From the NCBI GenBank assembly GCA_035274845.1, contig DATENU010000022.1, positions 1 to 64,000 of the forward strand: 64,000 nucleotides of DNA. Reading direction: 5' to 3'. Both the position numbers and the translations under genes were made by a program. Of this stretch, positions 19,580 to 28,367 are shown piece after piece. The notes beneath the pieces are model-generated. The model saw only the letters and a list, made by a program, of their open reading frames with translations. It was not told the DNA's origin and did no database searches. This DNA comes from Chthoniobacterales bacterium (GTDB taxonomy: Bacteria; Verrucomicrobiota; Verrucomicrobiia; Chthoniobacterales; UBA10450). Every line of letters begins with the position of its first letter. The stretch's first letter is position 1.

Positions 19580-20833
19580 ATGAACGCCGAGTTTATTGCC
19601 ATGCTGGATTACCTGGAGCGCGAGCGCGGGATCAAGCGCGAGATCCTGCTCGAGGCCGTTTCCAATGCCCTTCTCTCGGCCTCCAAAAAGAGCGTGAGCG
19701 CCTCGCGCGACCTGCGCATCGACATCAATCCCAAGACCGGTGAGATCCGCGCCCTGGCGAAGCTGCTCGTGGTCGACAACGTAACAAACCCCGCGGACGA
19801 AATTTCCCTGGCCAAGGCGCAGCGGCTCGACCCAAACGCCGCCGTGGGCGGAGAGGTGGAAGTGGAAGTGACCCCGAAGAATTTCGGACGGATCGCGGCC
19901 CAGACCGCCAAGCAGGCGATGATGCAGCGCATTCGGCAGGTCGAGAAGGAAATGATTTACGAGGAGTTCAAGGATCGCGCCGGCGAAATCGTGAGCGGAA
20001 CGGTCCGCCGTTTCGATCGCTCCGACGTGATTCTCGATCTCGGGAAGTTCGAAGCGATCATGCCGCAGCGGGAACGCGTGGTGGTGGAAGATTACAACGT
20101 CGGCGATCGCCTCCGCGCCTATGTGGTGGCGGTCGAGAACGGCATCCGCGGCCCGGAGATCATCGTTTCGCGAAGCCACCCAAATTTTGTGCGGCGCCTG
20201 TTCGAGCTGGAAGTGAGCGAAATCAACGACGGCACGGTCGAGATCCGCGGCATCGCCCGTGAAGCGGGTTACCGCACCAAGATCGCGGTGATGAGCGCGA
20301 ACGAAAAGGTCGATCCGGTCGGCGCCTGCGTGGGAATGCGCGGGTCCCGGGTCAAGAACATCGTCCGGGAATTGAACAACGAGAAGGTCGACATCATCCG
20401 GTGGAGCTCCGATCCGAAGGAATTCGTCCTCGAAGCGCTCAAGCCGGCCAAGGTGAAGAACCTCGTCTTCGATCCGGAGAAGAAGAGCGTCCAGATTTCC
20501 GTCGATGAAGATCAGCTTTCGCTCGCGATCGGAAAGAAAGGCCAGAACGCGCGGTTAACCTCGCGCCTGACCGGCTGGGAAATCAATATCGACCGCGACA
20601 CGACGGCGACGCATCAGGTCGAGCAAAAGGTCGCGCAGGCGGCCCAAACGCTCGCGGCCGGGCTGCCGATTACCCAGGAGCAGGCGCTCACTCTCGTTAA
20701 ATCAGGTTTCACTAACCTCGAGGGATTGCGGGACGCGGCGGTCGAGGACCTGGTCGATATTCTTTCCGTGGATGCGGAGAAGGCGCGTGAAATTCATGAG
20801 GCCGTTCACCAGGAGACCCCGGCCGCGCAATAA
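19580..20833 (+). CDS. nusA: Transcription termination/antitermination factor NusA
   Basis: The protein has 417 residues, near the short end for NusA. It shows the N-terminal polymerase-binding domain (ERERGIKREILLEAVSNAL), an S1 domain (about 130-200, AGEIVSGTVRRFDRSDVILDLGKFEAIMP) and two KH domains. The NusA signature in the KH region is DPVGACVGMRGSRVKNIVREL, and LAIGKKGQNARLTSRLTGW follows. One C-terminal helix-hairpin-helix region (about 355-410) ends it. It modulates pausing, termination and antitermination. It heads the cluster with infB, rbfA, nrnA, truB and ribF. The usual first gene, rimP, is not upstream; the opposite-strand glycosyltransferase is there instead. Confidence 0.97.
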   Translation: MNAEFIAMLDYLERERGIKREILLEAVSNALLSASKKSVSASRDLRIDINPKTGEIRALAKLLVVDNVTNPADEISLAKAQRLDPNAAVGGEVEVEVTPKNFGRIAAQTAKQAMMQRIRQVEKEMIYEEFKDRAGEIVSGTVRRFDRSDVILDLGKFEAIMPQRERVVVEDYNVGDRLRAYVVAVENGIRGPEIIVSRSHPNFVRRLFELEVSEINDGTVEIRGIAREAGYRTKIAVMSANEKVDPVGACVGMRGSRVKNIVRELNNEKVDIIRWSSDPKEFVLEALKPAKVKNLVFDPEKKSVQISVDEDQLSLAIGKKGQNARLTSRLTGWEINIDRDTTATHQVEQKVAQAAQTLAAGLPITQEQALTLVKSGFTNLEGLRDAAVEDLVDILSVDAEKAREIHEAVHQETPAAQ

Positions 20834-20885
20834 ATTGGTCCGCCTAACCAGCCGGCCATGAATAATTTTTTTTCCAGGAGCCTAA

Positions 20886-23177
20886 ATGCCAACGAAAGCG
20901 ACGACCAAGACCACAGCGCGGAAGGCCACGACCGCACGCAAACCCGCCCCGGCGGGTCCGTCCCGTGGCGGACCGGTCAAGGCCGCCGTCTCGTCGCCCC
21001 CGGCGCCTGAGCCCAAGCGCAAGGAAACCAAGAGCGCCAAGGAAGAGGCAGCGGCGCCGGCCAAGCCAAAGGCCTCCACTCAAGCGCCGGCCAAGCCATC
21101 CGAACCAGCGCGAAAGCCCGCTGCGGCACCAGCCAAGGTAACGACCGAGCCGAAAACGCCTGAGGCCCCGAAAGCGCCGAAACAGGTGATGGAGACGGTG
21201 TCGTTGATCGACGAAAAGAAGCCGCGGCCCAAGCGGGCCGAGGGCGGGGCCACCAAATCGTTCCTCCCTCCCATTTCCCGGATTCGGACGCCCGAGCCGG
21301 TTGCTCCACCAAAGCCGGCAGCACCGCCACCTCCGCCGCCCGAGCCGGCAGCCGAGGCCGCTCCAACCGAGACGAGCGCAGCCGAGCCCGAGGTCGAGCA
21401 AAAGATCATTCACATCAAGCCGCCGATCATCGTCAAGGAATTGGCGACGCAACTCGGTGTGAAGCCGTTTCAGCTGATCAAGGAGCTGATGACCGACTTC
21501 AACATTTTCGTCAATATCAACCAGACGATCGAGCCGGACATCGCCACCCAGATTTGCCAAAAGCACGGGTTCGTTTTCGAAATGGAACGCCGGGAAAAAG
21601 GGGGCGGCGTTCACAAGGTAGAACAGGTGGTGGTCGCACCCCCGCCGCCGGTGATCGAGAAGGAAGAAGAACTCAAGACCCGCGGCCCGATCATTACCTT
21701 CATGGGCCACGTCGATCACGGCAAAACCTCATTGATGGACGCCATCCGCAAGACGCGCGTCGCCGCCGGGGAAGCGGGCGGAATTACGCAGCACATCGGC
21801 GCCTACACCGTCGATTACAAGGGGACGCGGATTACTTTTCTCGACACTCCGGGCCACGCCGCGTTCACCGCGATGCGGGCCCGGGGAGCGCATGTCACCG
21901 ACATCGTCGTGATTGTCGTGGCGGCCGATGACGGCCTGATGCCGCAAACTCTGGAGGCGATCAGCCACGCCAAGGCGGCGCCCCACGTGAAGATCATGGT
22001 GGCGATCAACAAGATCGACTTACCGGGAGCGAACATCGACCGGGTAAAAAAACAGCTCCAGGACCGCGAGCTGACTCCGGAAGATTGGGGCGGCGATACG
22101 ATCGTGGTGCCGGTTTCAGCGACGAAGGGCATCGGCATTGACCAGCTCCTGGAGAACATGTCAGCGCTCGCGGAGGTAGAGGATTTGAAAGCGTCGCCCA
22201 CCGCGACTCCGCGCGGCACCGTGATTGAAGCGCAGGTTGAACCGGGACGCGGTCCGACCGCGACGGTGATTGTGCAAATGGGGACCCTGAAAATTGGCGA
22301 CCCATTTATCTGCGGCGATTACGGCGGCAAAGTGAAATCGCTCATGGACGACCGCGGCAAGCCGATCAAGGAAGCAGGTCCTTCCACTCCGGTGAAAGTG
22401 CTCGGCTTCAGCGGTCTTCCCCAGGCGGGTGATGAGTTTTTGGTGATGGAATCGGAACGGTCGGCGAAAACGTTGAGCGAAGAGCGTCTCCTCGACCGGC
22501 GCGCCGACAAACTTAGTGCGCCGCAACGCGCCACTCTCGAAAGTTTGCTCGAAGCGGCCGATGGCAAGAAGCATCTCCGGATTGTCCTGAAGTGCGACGC
22601 GCAGGGCTCGCTCGAAGCGTTGACGGGAGCGTTGGAGCAAATCGAGAGCAAGAAGATCGACCTCGAAATCATTCATTCCGGCGTGGGGCCGATCTCGGAA
22701 TCCGACATTCTCCTGGCCAGTGCATCAAACGCGGTCGTGGTCGGCTTCAACATCAAGGTTGAAAGCATGGCCGTGAACGCGGCCAAACGCGAAGGCGTGC
22801 AGGTCAAACTTTACAGCATCATTTACGAACTCATCGACCAGATGAAGGAAGCGATGGCGGGTCTGCTCGATCCGGAACATCGCGAGACGGTGATCGGTCA
22901 TGCCGAAGTGAAGCAGGTCTTCAAGTTGAGCAAGGGAATCGTGGCGGGCTGCCTCGTCACCGACGGCCGCATCGCCCGCACGGCGCGGGCGCGCGTGCTG
23001 CGGAAACGTCAGCCGGTTTACGACGGCGGGCTTTCCACTCTTCGCCGTTTCCAGGACGACGTGAAAGAAGTTCGCGTCGGCCTCGAGTGCGGCATCAAGC
23101 TGGGCGACTTTAGCGAATATCAAGTGGGCGACATCATCGAGTGCTATCAACTCGAGGCCATCGCGCAGAAACTCTGA
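20886..23177 (+). CDS. infB: Translation initiation factor IF-2
   Basis: The protein has 763 residues. The first 170 are Lys/Ala/Pro-rich and probably disordered. The N-terminal IF-2 domain (about 175-235) contains [20 protein letters not shown]. The GTPase domain shows G1 GHVDHGKT (about 271-278), G3 DTPGHAAF and G4 NKID. Domain II, domain III and the initiator-tRNA-binding C-terminal domain follow, the last ending in [24 protein letters not shown]. It delivers fMet-tRNA to the 30S subunit. An AGGAG ribosome site precedes the start, 52 bases after nusA. Confidence 0.98.
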   Translation: MPTKATTKTTARKATTARKPAPAGPSRGGPVKAAVSSPPAPEPKRKETKSAKEEAAAPAKPKASTQAPAKPSEPARKPAAAPAKVTTEPKTPEAPKAPKQVMETVSLIDEKKPRPKRAEGGATKSFLPPISRIRTPEPVAPPKPAAPPPPPPEPAAEAAPTETSAAEPEVEQKIIHIKPPIIVKELATQLGVKPFQLIKELMTDFNIFVNINQTIEPDIATQICQKHGFVFEMERREKGGGVHKVEQVVVAPPPPVIEKEEELKTRGPIITFMGHVDHGKTSLMDAIRKTRVAAGEAGGITQHIGAYTVDYKGTRITFLDTPGHAAFTAMRARGAHVTDIVVIVVAADDGLMPQTLEAISHAKAAPHVKIMVAINKIDLPGANIDRVKKQLQDRELTPEDWGGDTIVVPVSATKGIGIDQLLENMSALAEVEDLKASPTATPRGTVIEAQVEPGRGPTATVIVQMGTLKIGDPFICGDYGGKVKSLMDDRGKPIKEAGPSTPVKVLGFSGLPQAGDEFLVMESERSAKTLSEERLLDRRADKLSAPQRATLESLLEAADGKKHLRIVLKCDAQGSLEALTGALEQIESKKIDLEIIHSGVGPISESDILLASASNAVVVGFNIKVESMAVNAAKREGVQVKLYSIIYELIDQMKEAMAGLLDPEHRETVIGHAEVKQVFKLSKGIVAGCLVTDGRIARTARARVLRKRQPVYDGGLSTLRRFQDDVKEVRVGLECGIKLGDFSEYQVGDIIECYQLEAIAQKL

Positions 23178-23179
23178 TG

Positions 23180-23257
23180 GTTGAGAGTTTTTAGTTGAGT
23201 GTTGAGAGCCGCTGGGAGGCCGTTCGAACTCTCAACTACAAACTCTCAACTCTCAAC
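23180..23257. repeat. Inverted heptamer repeat between infB and rbfA (GTTGAGA/TCTCAAC)
   Basis: The left arm (23180-23207) is four in-phase 7-bp units of GTTGAGA type. The right arm (23230-23257) is four in-phase units of TCTCAAC type. The 22-base middle makes a loop, so the arms can form a stem of up to 28 bp with a few mismatches. It begins 3 bases after the infB stop and ends 8 bases before the rbfA start. A closely related locus lies at 57161-57251. Confidence 0.9.
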
Positions 23258-23264
23258 TTTCCTC

Positions 23265-23612
23265 ATGAAACATCGATTACTCCGCGTGAATGAGCTCCTG
23301 AAACGCGAGCTCAGCAGCATCATCACGCGCGAAATGACTTTTGACGACGTCCTCGTGACGCTCAACCAGGTGGACGTCACTCCGGACCTGAAACACGCCC
23401 ACGCGTATGTCAGCGTTCTGGGCAAGAAAGGCGAGGCCGCCGCGGCCATGGCCAAGCTCGAGGAAAACCGCGTCGTTCTCCAGGCCGCCCTCGCCAAAAG
23501 CGTGACCTTGAAATACACGCCTCATCTTGTTTTTCACCTCGACGATTCCATCGAACGCGGCGCCCGCGTTTTCGAAATTTTGCAGCAAATCGAGACGCCG
23601 GAAAAGGAATGA
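23265..23612 (+). CDS. rbfA: 30S ribosome-binding factor RbfA
   Basis: This 115-residue KH-like protein matures 16S rRNA and the 30S subunit, notably under cold stress. It shows the family pattern RVNELLKRELSSIITREM near the N-terminus, then DVTPDLKHAHAYVSVLG, and a C-terminal LVFHLDDSIERGARVFEIL. The ATG at 23265 is chosen because codons upstream are translated heptamer repeat. The stop overlaps the next gene's start (ATGA), indicating coupling. Confidence 0.96.
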   Translation: MKHRLLRVNELLKRELSSIITREMTFDDVLVTLNQVDVTPDLKHAHAYVSVLGKKGEAAAAMAKLEENRVVLQAALAKSVTLKYTPHLVFHLDDSIERGARVFEILQQIETPEKE

Positions 23613-24589
23613 AGCAAGCGAGTTTCGACGAAATCGGGGCGGTCCTGCGTTCGCAGCAAACGTTCGCTGTCCTCAGCCATGTCCGCCCGGATGGTGACGC
23701 GCTCGGCAGCCAGCTTGGCCTGGGCCTTTCTCTGTCGAAGCTCGGAAAGAAGGTGATGGTCCGAAACGAAGATGGACTCCTGGAGAAATACAGCTTCCTG
23801 CCCGGCGGCGAGTTTCTCCAGACGCCTCTGAGTGAAGCGCAGGATTTCGACGTGGCGATCGCCCTCGACACCGCCACGCAGAGCCGCCTGGGAACGTCGA
23901 CGGAGCTCGTGCGCAGCGCCAAAACCTGGATCAATATCGATCATCATCCGAGCAACCCCGGTTACGGAGACCTGGTCTATATCGACGCCACCGCGCCGGC
24001 CACCGGACAAATTCTTTTCGAACTGATCACCAGCCAGGGATTGCCGCTCGACACCGCCATCGCCGAAAACCTCTTCGTCGCCATTTCCACCGACACCGGC
24101 TCGTTCCAATATCCGAACACGACGGCGCGCACCTTTGAGATCGGAGCGGCGCTCCTGGGTTGCGGGGTGGACGTTGGCCGGGTCAGCCAACTTCTCTACG
24201 AGAGTTATCCGCGCCGACGCACCGAACTGCTCCGGGAGCTCCTCGGCACGATGCGTTTCGAAGCCGGCGGCAAAATCGCGACGTTCAGCCTCAGCTTGAA
24301 AGTCGCGGCCGATCTCGGAGCGAAGCCCGAGGACAACGAGGGATTGATCGATCACATCCGCGCGATCCAGGGAGTAATCGTGGCGATTTTTTTCGAGGAA
24401 CTCGCTGACGGGAAAGTCCGGGTGAGCATGCGCTCCAAGAGCGAAGAAGTGGATGTTGGCGCCATCTGCCAAAAATTCGGCGGTGGCGGGCACAAGCTGG
24501 CGGCGGGCACCCGCGTTCGCGGCACGCTTCCCGAGGCGGAAGAAAAAGTTATCAAGGAAATCTGCGATGTCATTAACTGCGACTCCTGA
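23609..24589 (+). CDS. nrnA: DHH-family phosphoesterase, NrnA-like oligoribonuclease/pAp phosphatase
   Basis: The 326-residue protein has the DHH domain motifs HVRPDGDALGSQLG (about 25-38), FDVAIALDT (about 82-90), the family-defining NIDHHPSN (about 109-116) and STDTGSFQYPNT. A C-terminal DHHA1 domain with FGGGGHKLAAG follows, as in NrnA. Such enzymes degrade very short RNAs and 3'-phosphoadenosine 5'-phosphate, using manganese. It overlaps rbfA by 4 bases and truB by 23 bases, so the three are translated as one unit. A DHH gene between rbfA and truB is a common arrangement. Confidence 0.93.
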   Translation: MKQASFDEIGAVLRSQQTFAVLSHVRPDGDALGSQLGLGLSLSKLGKKVMVRNEDGLLEKYSFLPGGEFLQTPLSEAQDFDVAIALDTATQSRLGTSTELVRSAKTWINIDHHPSNPGYGDLVYIDATAPATGQILFELITSQGLPLDTAIAENLFVAISTDTGSFQYPNTTARTFEIGAALLGCGVDVGRVSQLLYESYPRRRTELLRELLGTMRFEAGGKIATFSLSLKVAADLGAKPEDNEGLIDHIRAIQGVIVAIFFEELADGKVRVSMRSKSEEVDVGAICQKFGGGGHKLAAGTRVRGTLPEAEEKVIKEICDVINCDS

Positions 24590-25289
24590 CGGCGTCCTCC
24601 TCGTGGACAAAGCGGCGGGGATGACGTCGCACGACGTCGTCGCGATCGTCCGGCGGCGTTTGCAGATGAAGAAGGTGGGGCATTGCGGCACGCTCGACCC
24701 GATCGCGACCGGTTTGCTTCTCCTCACCCTCGGCCGGGGAACGAAAATTCAGGACCTCCTGATGAGCGAGGACAAGGAGTATTCCGGCACGATGATTCTC
24801 GGAGTGACGACCGACACGCAGGATCGCGCCGGAGTTCCCCTGGAGGAACGTCCGGTGCCGCCGCTCGATGACGCGACGGTCCGCGCCGCGTTTGAGAAAT
24901 ACTCCGGCGATTTTTACCAGATGCCGCCGATGGTTTCCGCGATCAAACAGGGCGGGGTCCCGCTCTACAAACTGGCGCGCCAGGGAAAGACGGTCGAGCG
25001 AGAGCCACGCTTGGTTCATGTGTATCGCTACACGATCGATCGCATCGCTTCGCCCGAGATCGGTTTCAGCGTGGTTTGCAGCAAGGGCTTTTACGTGCGC
25101 ACCTACGCCCACGACATCGGCGAAACCCTCGGTTGCGGGGCTCACCTGAAGGATTTGCGGAGGACGAAGTCGGGGCGCTTCAGCGTCGAAGGGGCGATCA
25201 CCGTGGAAGAGCTGAAGAGCGGTGAGCCGGTTGATATTCTTTCCCGCATTTTGACGTTGCCCGAAGTCTCGCGGATGCGCGGGGCGTGA
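24567..25289 (+). CDS. truB: tRNA pseudouridine-55 synthase TruB
   Basis: The 240-residue enzyme converts U55 of tRNAs to pseudouridine. The TruB signature GVLLVDKAAGMTSHDVV is at the N-terminus. The motif HCGTLDPIATGLLLL carries the catalytic Asp (about residue 43). KEYSGTMILGVTTDTQDRAG and a C-terminal VVCSKGFYVRTYAHDIGE follow. It is shorter than E. coli TruB because the PUA domain is lacking. The ATG at 24567 lies inside the nrnA 3' end and aligns with the family start. Confidence 0.96.
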   Translation: MSLTATPDGVLLVDKAAGMTSHDVVAIVRRRLQMKKVGHCGTLDPIATGLLLLTLGRGTKIQDLLMSEDKEYSGTMILGVTTDTQDRAGVPLEERPVPPLDDATVRAAFEKYSGDFYQMPPMVSAIKQGGVPLYKLARQGKTVEREPRLVHVYRYTIDRIASPEIGFSVVCSKGFYVRTYAHDIGETLGCGAHLKDLRRTKSGRFSVEGAITVEELKSGEPVDILSRILTLPEVSRMRGA

Positions 25290-25290
25290 G

Positions 25291-25389
25291 GAAAGTAAGA
25301 AGGAAGAAGTAGGAAATAGGATTAGAAATATCCCGCCCGGCGAAATCCGGTTCTTGATTCATCCTTCTTAATTCTTACTTCTTACTTTT
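25291..25389. repeat. Inverted heptamer repeat between truB and ribF (AGAAGTA/TACTTCT)
   Basis: The left arm (25291-25325) has five in-phase 7-bp units of AGAAGTA type. The right arm (25362-25389) has four in-phase units of TACTTCT type. The left arm begins one base after the truB stop and the right arm ends two bases before the ribF ATG, so the structure fills the whole intergenic space. Confidence 0.88.
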
Positions 25390-25391
25390 CG

Positions 25392-26327
25392 ATGCTGGTC
25401 CTTCGTTCCATCTCCGATCTGGCTACCCTCCCCGGTCCCGTTTTCCTCGCGATCGGCGTTTTCGACGGCGTCCACCTTGGCCACCAGGCCGTGATTTCCA
25501 CTTCGGCGAAACACGCGAAGGAGGCCGACGGCACTCCGGTCGTCGTCACCTTCGATCCGCATCCGGTGAAAGTTCTCCGGCCGAACAATGCGCCGCATCT
25601 GATCACCGCGACGCAGCATAAGATTGCGCTGATCCGCGATCTCGGGGTCAGGCATCTGCTCGTCCTCCATTTCGATCGCTCGTTCGCAGCCACCAGTCCC
25701 GAGGATTTCGTGCAACAGCTCGTCGAGAATTCGAAACCGCTGCGCGAAATCTGCGTCGGCCACGAATGGTCGTTCGGGAAAGGAAGAGCGGGCAACCTGG
25801 AGCTGTTGAAAGAACTGGGGAAACAGGCGGGATTCAACGTCATCGGCGTTCAGGCTGTCAGCGTGAACGGCGAAGTCGTGAGCAGCACGGCCATCCGGAA
25901 AGCGGTGGAAGAGGGCAACCTCGTCAAGGCCACGCAAATGCTCGGGCGGGAATACACGATCCTGGGCACGGTGGTCCGGGGCGAACAACTGGGCCGCAAA
26001 CTTGGATTTCCGACCGCGAATCTGAGCGCGCACAGCGAGCAGTTTCCGCCGAATGGCGTGTACGTGACGGAGGCCCGCATGGGCGGCGCGGTCCATCGCG
26101 GCGTGGCGAACCTTGGGTTCCGCCCGACCGTGGCTGGCGAAAAATCAGAGCGCCTTCTCGAATTGCATCTCTTCGATCTCGACCGCGAGATTTACGGCGA
26201 AGAAATGGAAGTTCGTTTTCTGAGATATCTCAGGCCGGAACAGAAGTTCGCGGATGTCGAGTCGTTGAAAGCGCAGATTGCGCGTGACGTCGAGCAGGCC
26301 CGGGAATCGTTCGCGATCTTACCGTGA
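25392..26327 (+). CDS. ribF: Bifunctional riboflavin kinase/FAD synthetase
   Basis: The 311-residue enzyme makes FMN and then FAD. The N-terminal adenylyltransferase domain shows AIGVFDGVHLGHQAVI (about 17-32), TFDPHPVKVL and the switch GEVVSSTAIRKAVEEG. The C-terminal kinase domain (about 180-305) begins GTVVRGEQLGRKLGFPTAN, the usual GKxLGxPTAN-like motif, and has GVANLGFRPTV. It closes the nusA-truB cluster, a common arrangement. Its 3' end overlaps the convergent anti-sigma gene by 9 bases. Confidence 0.97.
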   Translation: MLVLRSISDLATLPGPVFLAIGVFDGVHLGHQAVISTSAKHAKEADGTPVVVTFDPHPVKVLRPNNAPHLITATQHKIALIRDLGVRHLLVLHFDRSFAATSPEDFVQQLVENSKPLREICVGHEWSFGKGRAGNLELLKELGKQAGFNVIGVQAVSVNGEVVSSTAIRKAVEEGNLVKATQMLGREYTILGTVVRGEQLGRKLGFPTANLSAHSEQFPPNGVYVTEARMGGAVHRGVANLGFRPTVAGEKSERLLELHLFDLDREIYGEEMEVRFLRYLRPEQKFADVESLKAQIARDVEQARESFAILP

Positions 26328-26657
26328 GCGTCCGCGCAAACGCGAGACGGCCGCGGCCAAACAGCCGGCGGTAACCAGAACGCCAATCGCGGCGGCGAAG
26401 ACCAGCATCCGCATCACCGGCATCATCGCAACGTTGGCATAGGCTTCGAACGCCAAAGAAGTTCCGCCGGCAAACCAGAAGGCCGCGATACAGGCAGCCA
26501 GGGTGAGCCCCAGGAGAATCAAGGCGCGAGAGGAGCGGCGGACATGGCGGGCCGGCAGCTTTTGCACGACCTGTGAAGTGAAGCCGGCATCGTCGAGGTA
26601 CGGCGCTTCATCGCGCAGCCGCGCATCCAGCCAATCTTCCTGAACTTTCTCGTCCAT
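26319..26657 (-). CDS. Probable anti-sigma factor, small membrane protein
   Basis: This 112-residue protein has an acidic N-terminal segment (MDEKVQEDWLDARLRDEAPYL), a short basic stretch and two membrane helices (about 45-68 and 80-103). It starts one base after the stop of an ECF sigma gene, the normal place for a membrane anti-sigma factor that holds its sigma at the membrane. There is no zinc-finger HxxxCxxC motif, so it would belong to another anti-sigma type. The assignment rests on position and topology. Confidence 0.6.
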   Translation of the reverse strand: MDEKVQEDWLDARLRDEAPYLDDAGFTSQVVQKLPARHVRRSSRALILLGLTLAACIAAFWFAGGTSLAFEAYANVAMMPVMRMLVFAAAIGVLVTAGCLAAAVSRLRGRSR

Positions 26658-26658
26658 G

Positions 26659-27195
26659 TTAATTAGAACCCCACGCCGACAACATCTTCTTCAATTTTTC
26701 GCGTCCCCTCAACACATTTGTTTTCACGGTGCCGAGCGGAATGTCGAGAACGCGCGAAGCCTCGTCGTGGGAAAGCCCGTTCTGGCAGCACAATACGATG
26801 GCTGAACGCTCATGAACGGGAAGCAATTCGAGAGCGTGGGCAAGATCGTGGCGGAGAGCTGGATCGACAGTTTGCGGATCATGTTCGGCCTCCAACTGAG
26901 CTTCGTCGATGCCAACCAGCTCCTTTCTTTTGCGGGCTTCCTCCCGGAAACAATTGTAGGCGATCCGGTAAAGCCAGGTCGAAAAACGGGCTTCCCCGCG
27001 AAAGCTGCGAAGGTTTTTGTAAGCCCGCAGAAAGGTTTCCTGCGAAAGATCGTCCGCGAGCGAAACATCGGCGCGGACGAGCTGGCGGAGCAGACCCCGG
27101 ACGCTCGACTGGTGGTTGCGCACCAGCTCGGCGAAAGCGTGGTGGTCATCCTCAAGAAGAACGCGGGCGACGAGGTCTGCATCGGTTAGCGCCAC
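26659..27195 (-). CDS. ECF-type RNA polymerase sigma factor
   Basis: This 178-residue sigma-70-family protein has region 2 (RAYKNLRSFRGEARFSTWLYRIAYNCF, about 50-76) and region 4 with a helix-turn-helix (LPVHERSAIVLCCQNGLSHDEASRVLDIPLGTVKTNVLRGREKL, about 124-168), and lacks regions 1 and 3. The start codon is GTG; the nearby ATG is out of frame. It is flanked by a DUF6249-like membrane protein upstream (9-base gap) and the probable anti-sigma downstream (1-base gap). The signal is unknown. Confidence 0.93.
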   Translation of the reverse strand: MALTDADLVARVLLEDDHHAFAELVRNHQSSVRGLLRQLVRADVSLADDLSQETFLRAYKNLRSFRGEARFSTWLYRIAYNCFREEARKRKELVGIDEAQLEAEHDPQTVDPALRHDLAHALELLPVHERSAIVLCCQNGLSHDEASRVLDIPLGTVKTNVLRGREKLKKMLSAWGSN

Positions 27196-27204
27196 GCGCC
27201 CATG

Positions 27205-27894
27205 TTAGGGCAACGGCGGAACTTTGTCTTTAGGACGTTCGAGCTTCCAGACCAGCAAATAGCCCACCCCGATCAGGAACGGAATGATGCCCAGCGCCCA
27301 GGCGCCGCCTTCCCAATCGTTCACTGCTCCGAAGAAGATCATGAGTCCAAACCCGATCATGAGGAGCACCACCCCGCGGCGCATGTCCGAACGAGCGCGC
27401 ACCACCGGCGGGGGCGCGAAGAGAGCTGCCGGCACTTCCTGGCCTCTTTCCACCATCGTCCGAACGGTGCGATGGAGGGACCGGCTCTTCAGGTAGCTGA
27501 AGAACATGATCGCCGCCACCACCAGGACAGGCGCGCCAAAAAGGGTTGTAAAGATGATCCCGATGATTGGGATGGCCATCAGGGCGCCGTCCCCGAAGTC
27601 GTCGTCACTGTCGTGATGGCGTTTAACTGTGACGCTGGAAGGGTTGTTGATGGTCACACCGAAATGGCGCTTCAATTTTCTGGCGACATCGCGGCTGATA
27701 TCGTCGGATTCGTCCGGGGCGACGCTCGCGGCGACGGAGGGCGAAATGTTGGCGCCGGCCACCACCGCCGGGCTTGGGCTGGCGGGGCTCGCGAACGGCG
27801 TGGCCGAGGCCGAGGGAGACGGGGCTTGGCCGAGCAGGGTCGAGATAAGCGCGATCGAGCAGAGGCAGGTTAAGAGCAATGTTTTCATAGGCAT
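27205..27894 (-). CDS. DUF6249-like membrane protein
   Basis: The protein has about 229 residues. It starts with a signal peptide or first helix (MKTLLLTCLCSIALISTLLGQ), then a Ser/Pro/Ala-rich stretch and a short acidic, His-containing segment (RHHDSDDDFGD). Membrane helices lie at about 95-120 and 165-215. Between them is LHRTVRTMVERGQEVPAALF, which resembles the DUF6249 family. It is the first gene of a three-gene operon with the ECF sigma and its probable anti-sigma, so it may take part in membrane signal sensing. Two in-frame ATGs (27894 and 27888) are possible starts. Confidence 0.75.
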   Translation of the reverse strand: MPMKTLLLTCLCSIALISTLLGQAPSPSASATPFASPASPSPAVVAGANISPSVAASVAPDESDDISRDVARKLKRHFGVTINNPSSVTVKRHHDSDDDFGDGALMAIPIIGIIFTTLFGAPVLVVAAIMFFSYLKSRSLHRTVRTMVERGQEVPAALFAPPPVVRARSDMRRGVVLLMIGFGLMIFFGAVNDWEGGAWALGIIPFLIGVGYLLVWKLERPKDKVPPLP

Positions 27895-28036
27895 TCTGTG
27901 TAGTGAGATGCAGCCCGGGCGGCTTTTGGATTCAAAAAAGACTCGAAACTCCGGTCTTCGTGGGCCGAGTCGAGGGAGCACAGACAAAAGCCTTGCATCG
28001 CAGGGTGTGGCGGCCATTATTCCATCCGCTAAAATG

Positions 28037-28108
<72 letters not shown>

Positions 28109-28127
28109 TCCTCCCCATTCCTCTCTG

Positions 28128-28275
28128 GAGCCGGCACGCCATCAATGGAGCCGGCACGCCATCGTGCCGGGGAGGTGTGGCTCCGCTTTCCCCCACGGCC
28201 TGTGGGCAGGCCGTCTCCAAACTCGTGGGCAAGCCGTCTCCAAATCTCCGCTGCGGCGAGCCGTCTCCAAAATCC
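28128..28275. repeat. Intergenic palindromic repeats after tRNA-Gly
   Basis: The stretch contains two direct copies of GGAGCCGGCACGCCATC, a half-palindrome CGTGCCGGGGAGG, and then three copies of a GGC(A/G)AGCCGTCTCCAAA-like unit. These belong to the same families as 17815-17997 and 47144-47300. No gene is visible between the tRNA and 28368. Confidence 0.6.
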
Positions 28276-28287
28276 AGGAAACCGAAA

Positions 28288-28322
28288 GTAACAACCGGGT
28301 TACTTATCACCGCTCGACCGTA
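28288..28322 (+). promoter_or_regulatory. Conserved upstream element, GTAAC-N6-GTTAC then CGACCGTA
   Basis: An inverted repeat GTAAC (28288-28292) and GTTAC (28299-28303) with a 6-base spacer is followed 20 bases on by CGTA within CGACCGTA (28315-28322), about 45 bases before the start codon. The same arrangement with identical spacing precedes the paralogous gene at 30083. It could be an operator, or an ECF-type promoter with CGTA as the -10 box. It may also simply have been copied with the gene. Confidence 0.5.
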
Positions 28323-28367
28323 TTTACATCCCGTCATATATCGCCCCACAACCAACCAAGAAAATAC

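Noticed and set aside
23534-24727. Minus-strand open frame of 397 codons over nrnA
   Set aside because: It is a shadow of the DHH phosphoesterase gene, with no recognisable domain and an Arg/Ala-rich composition.
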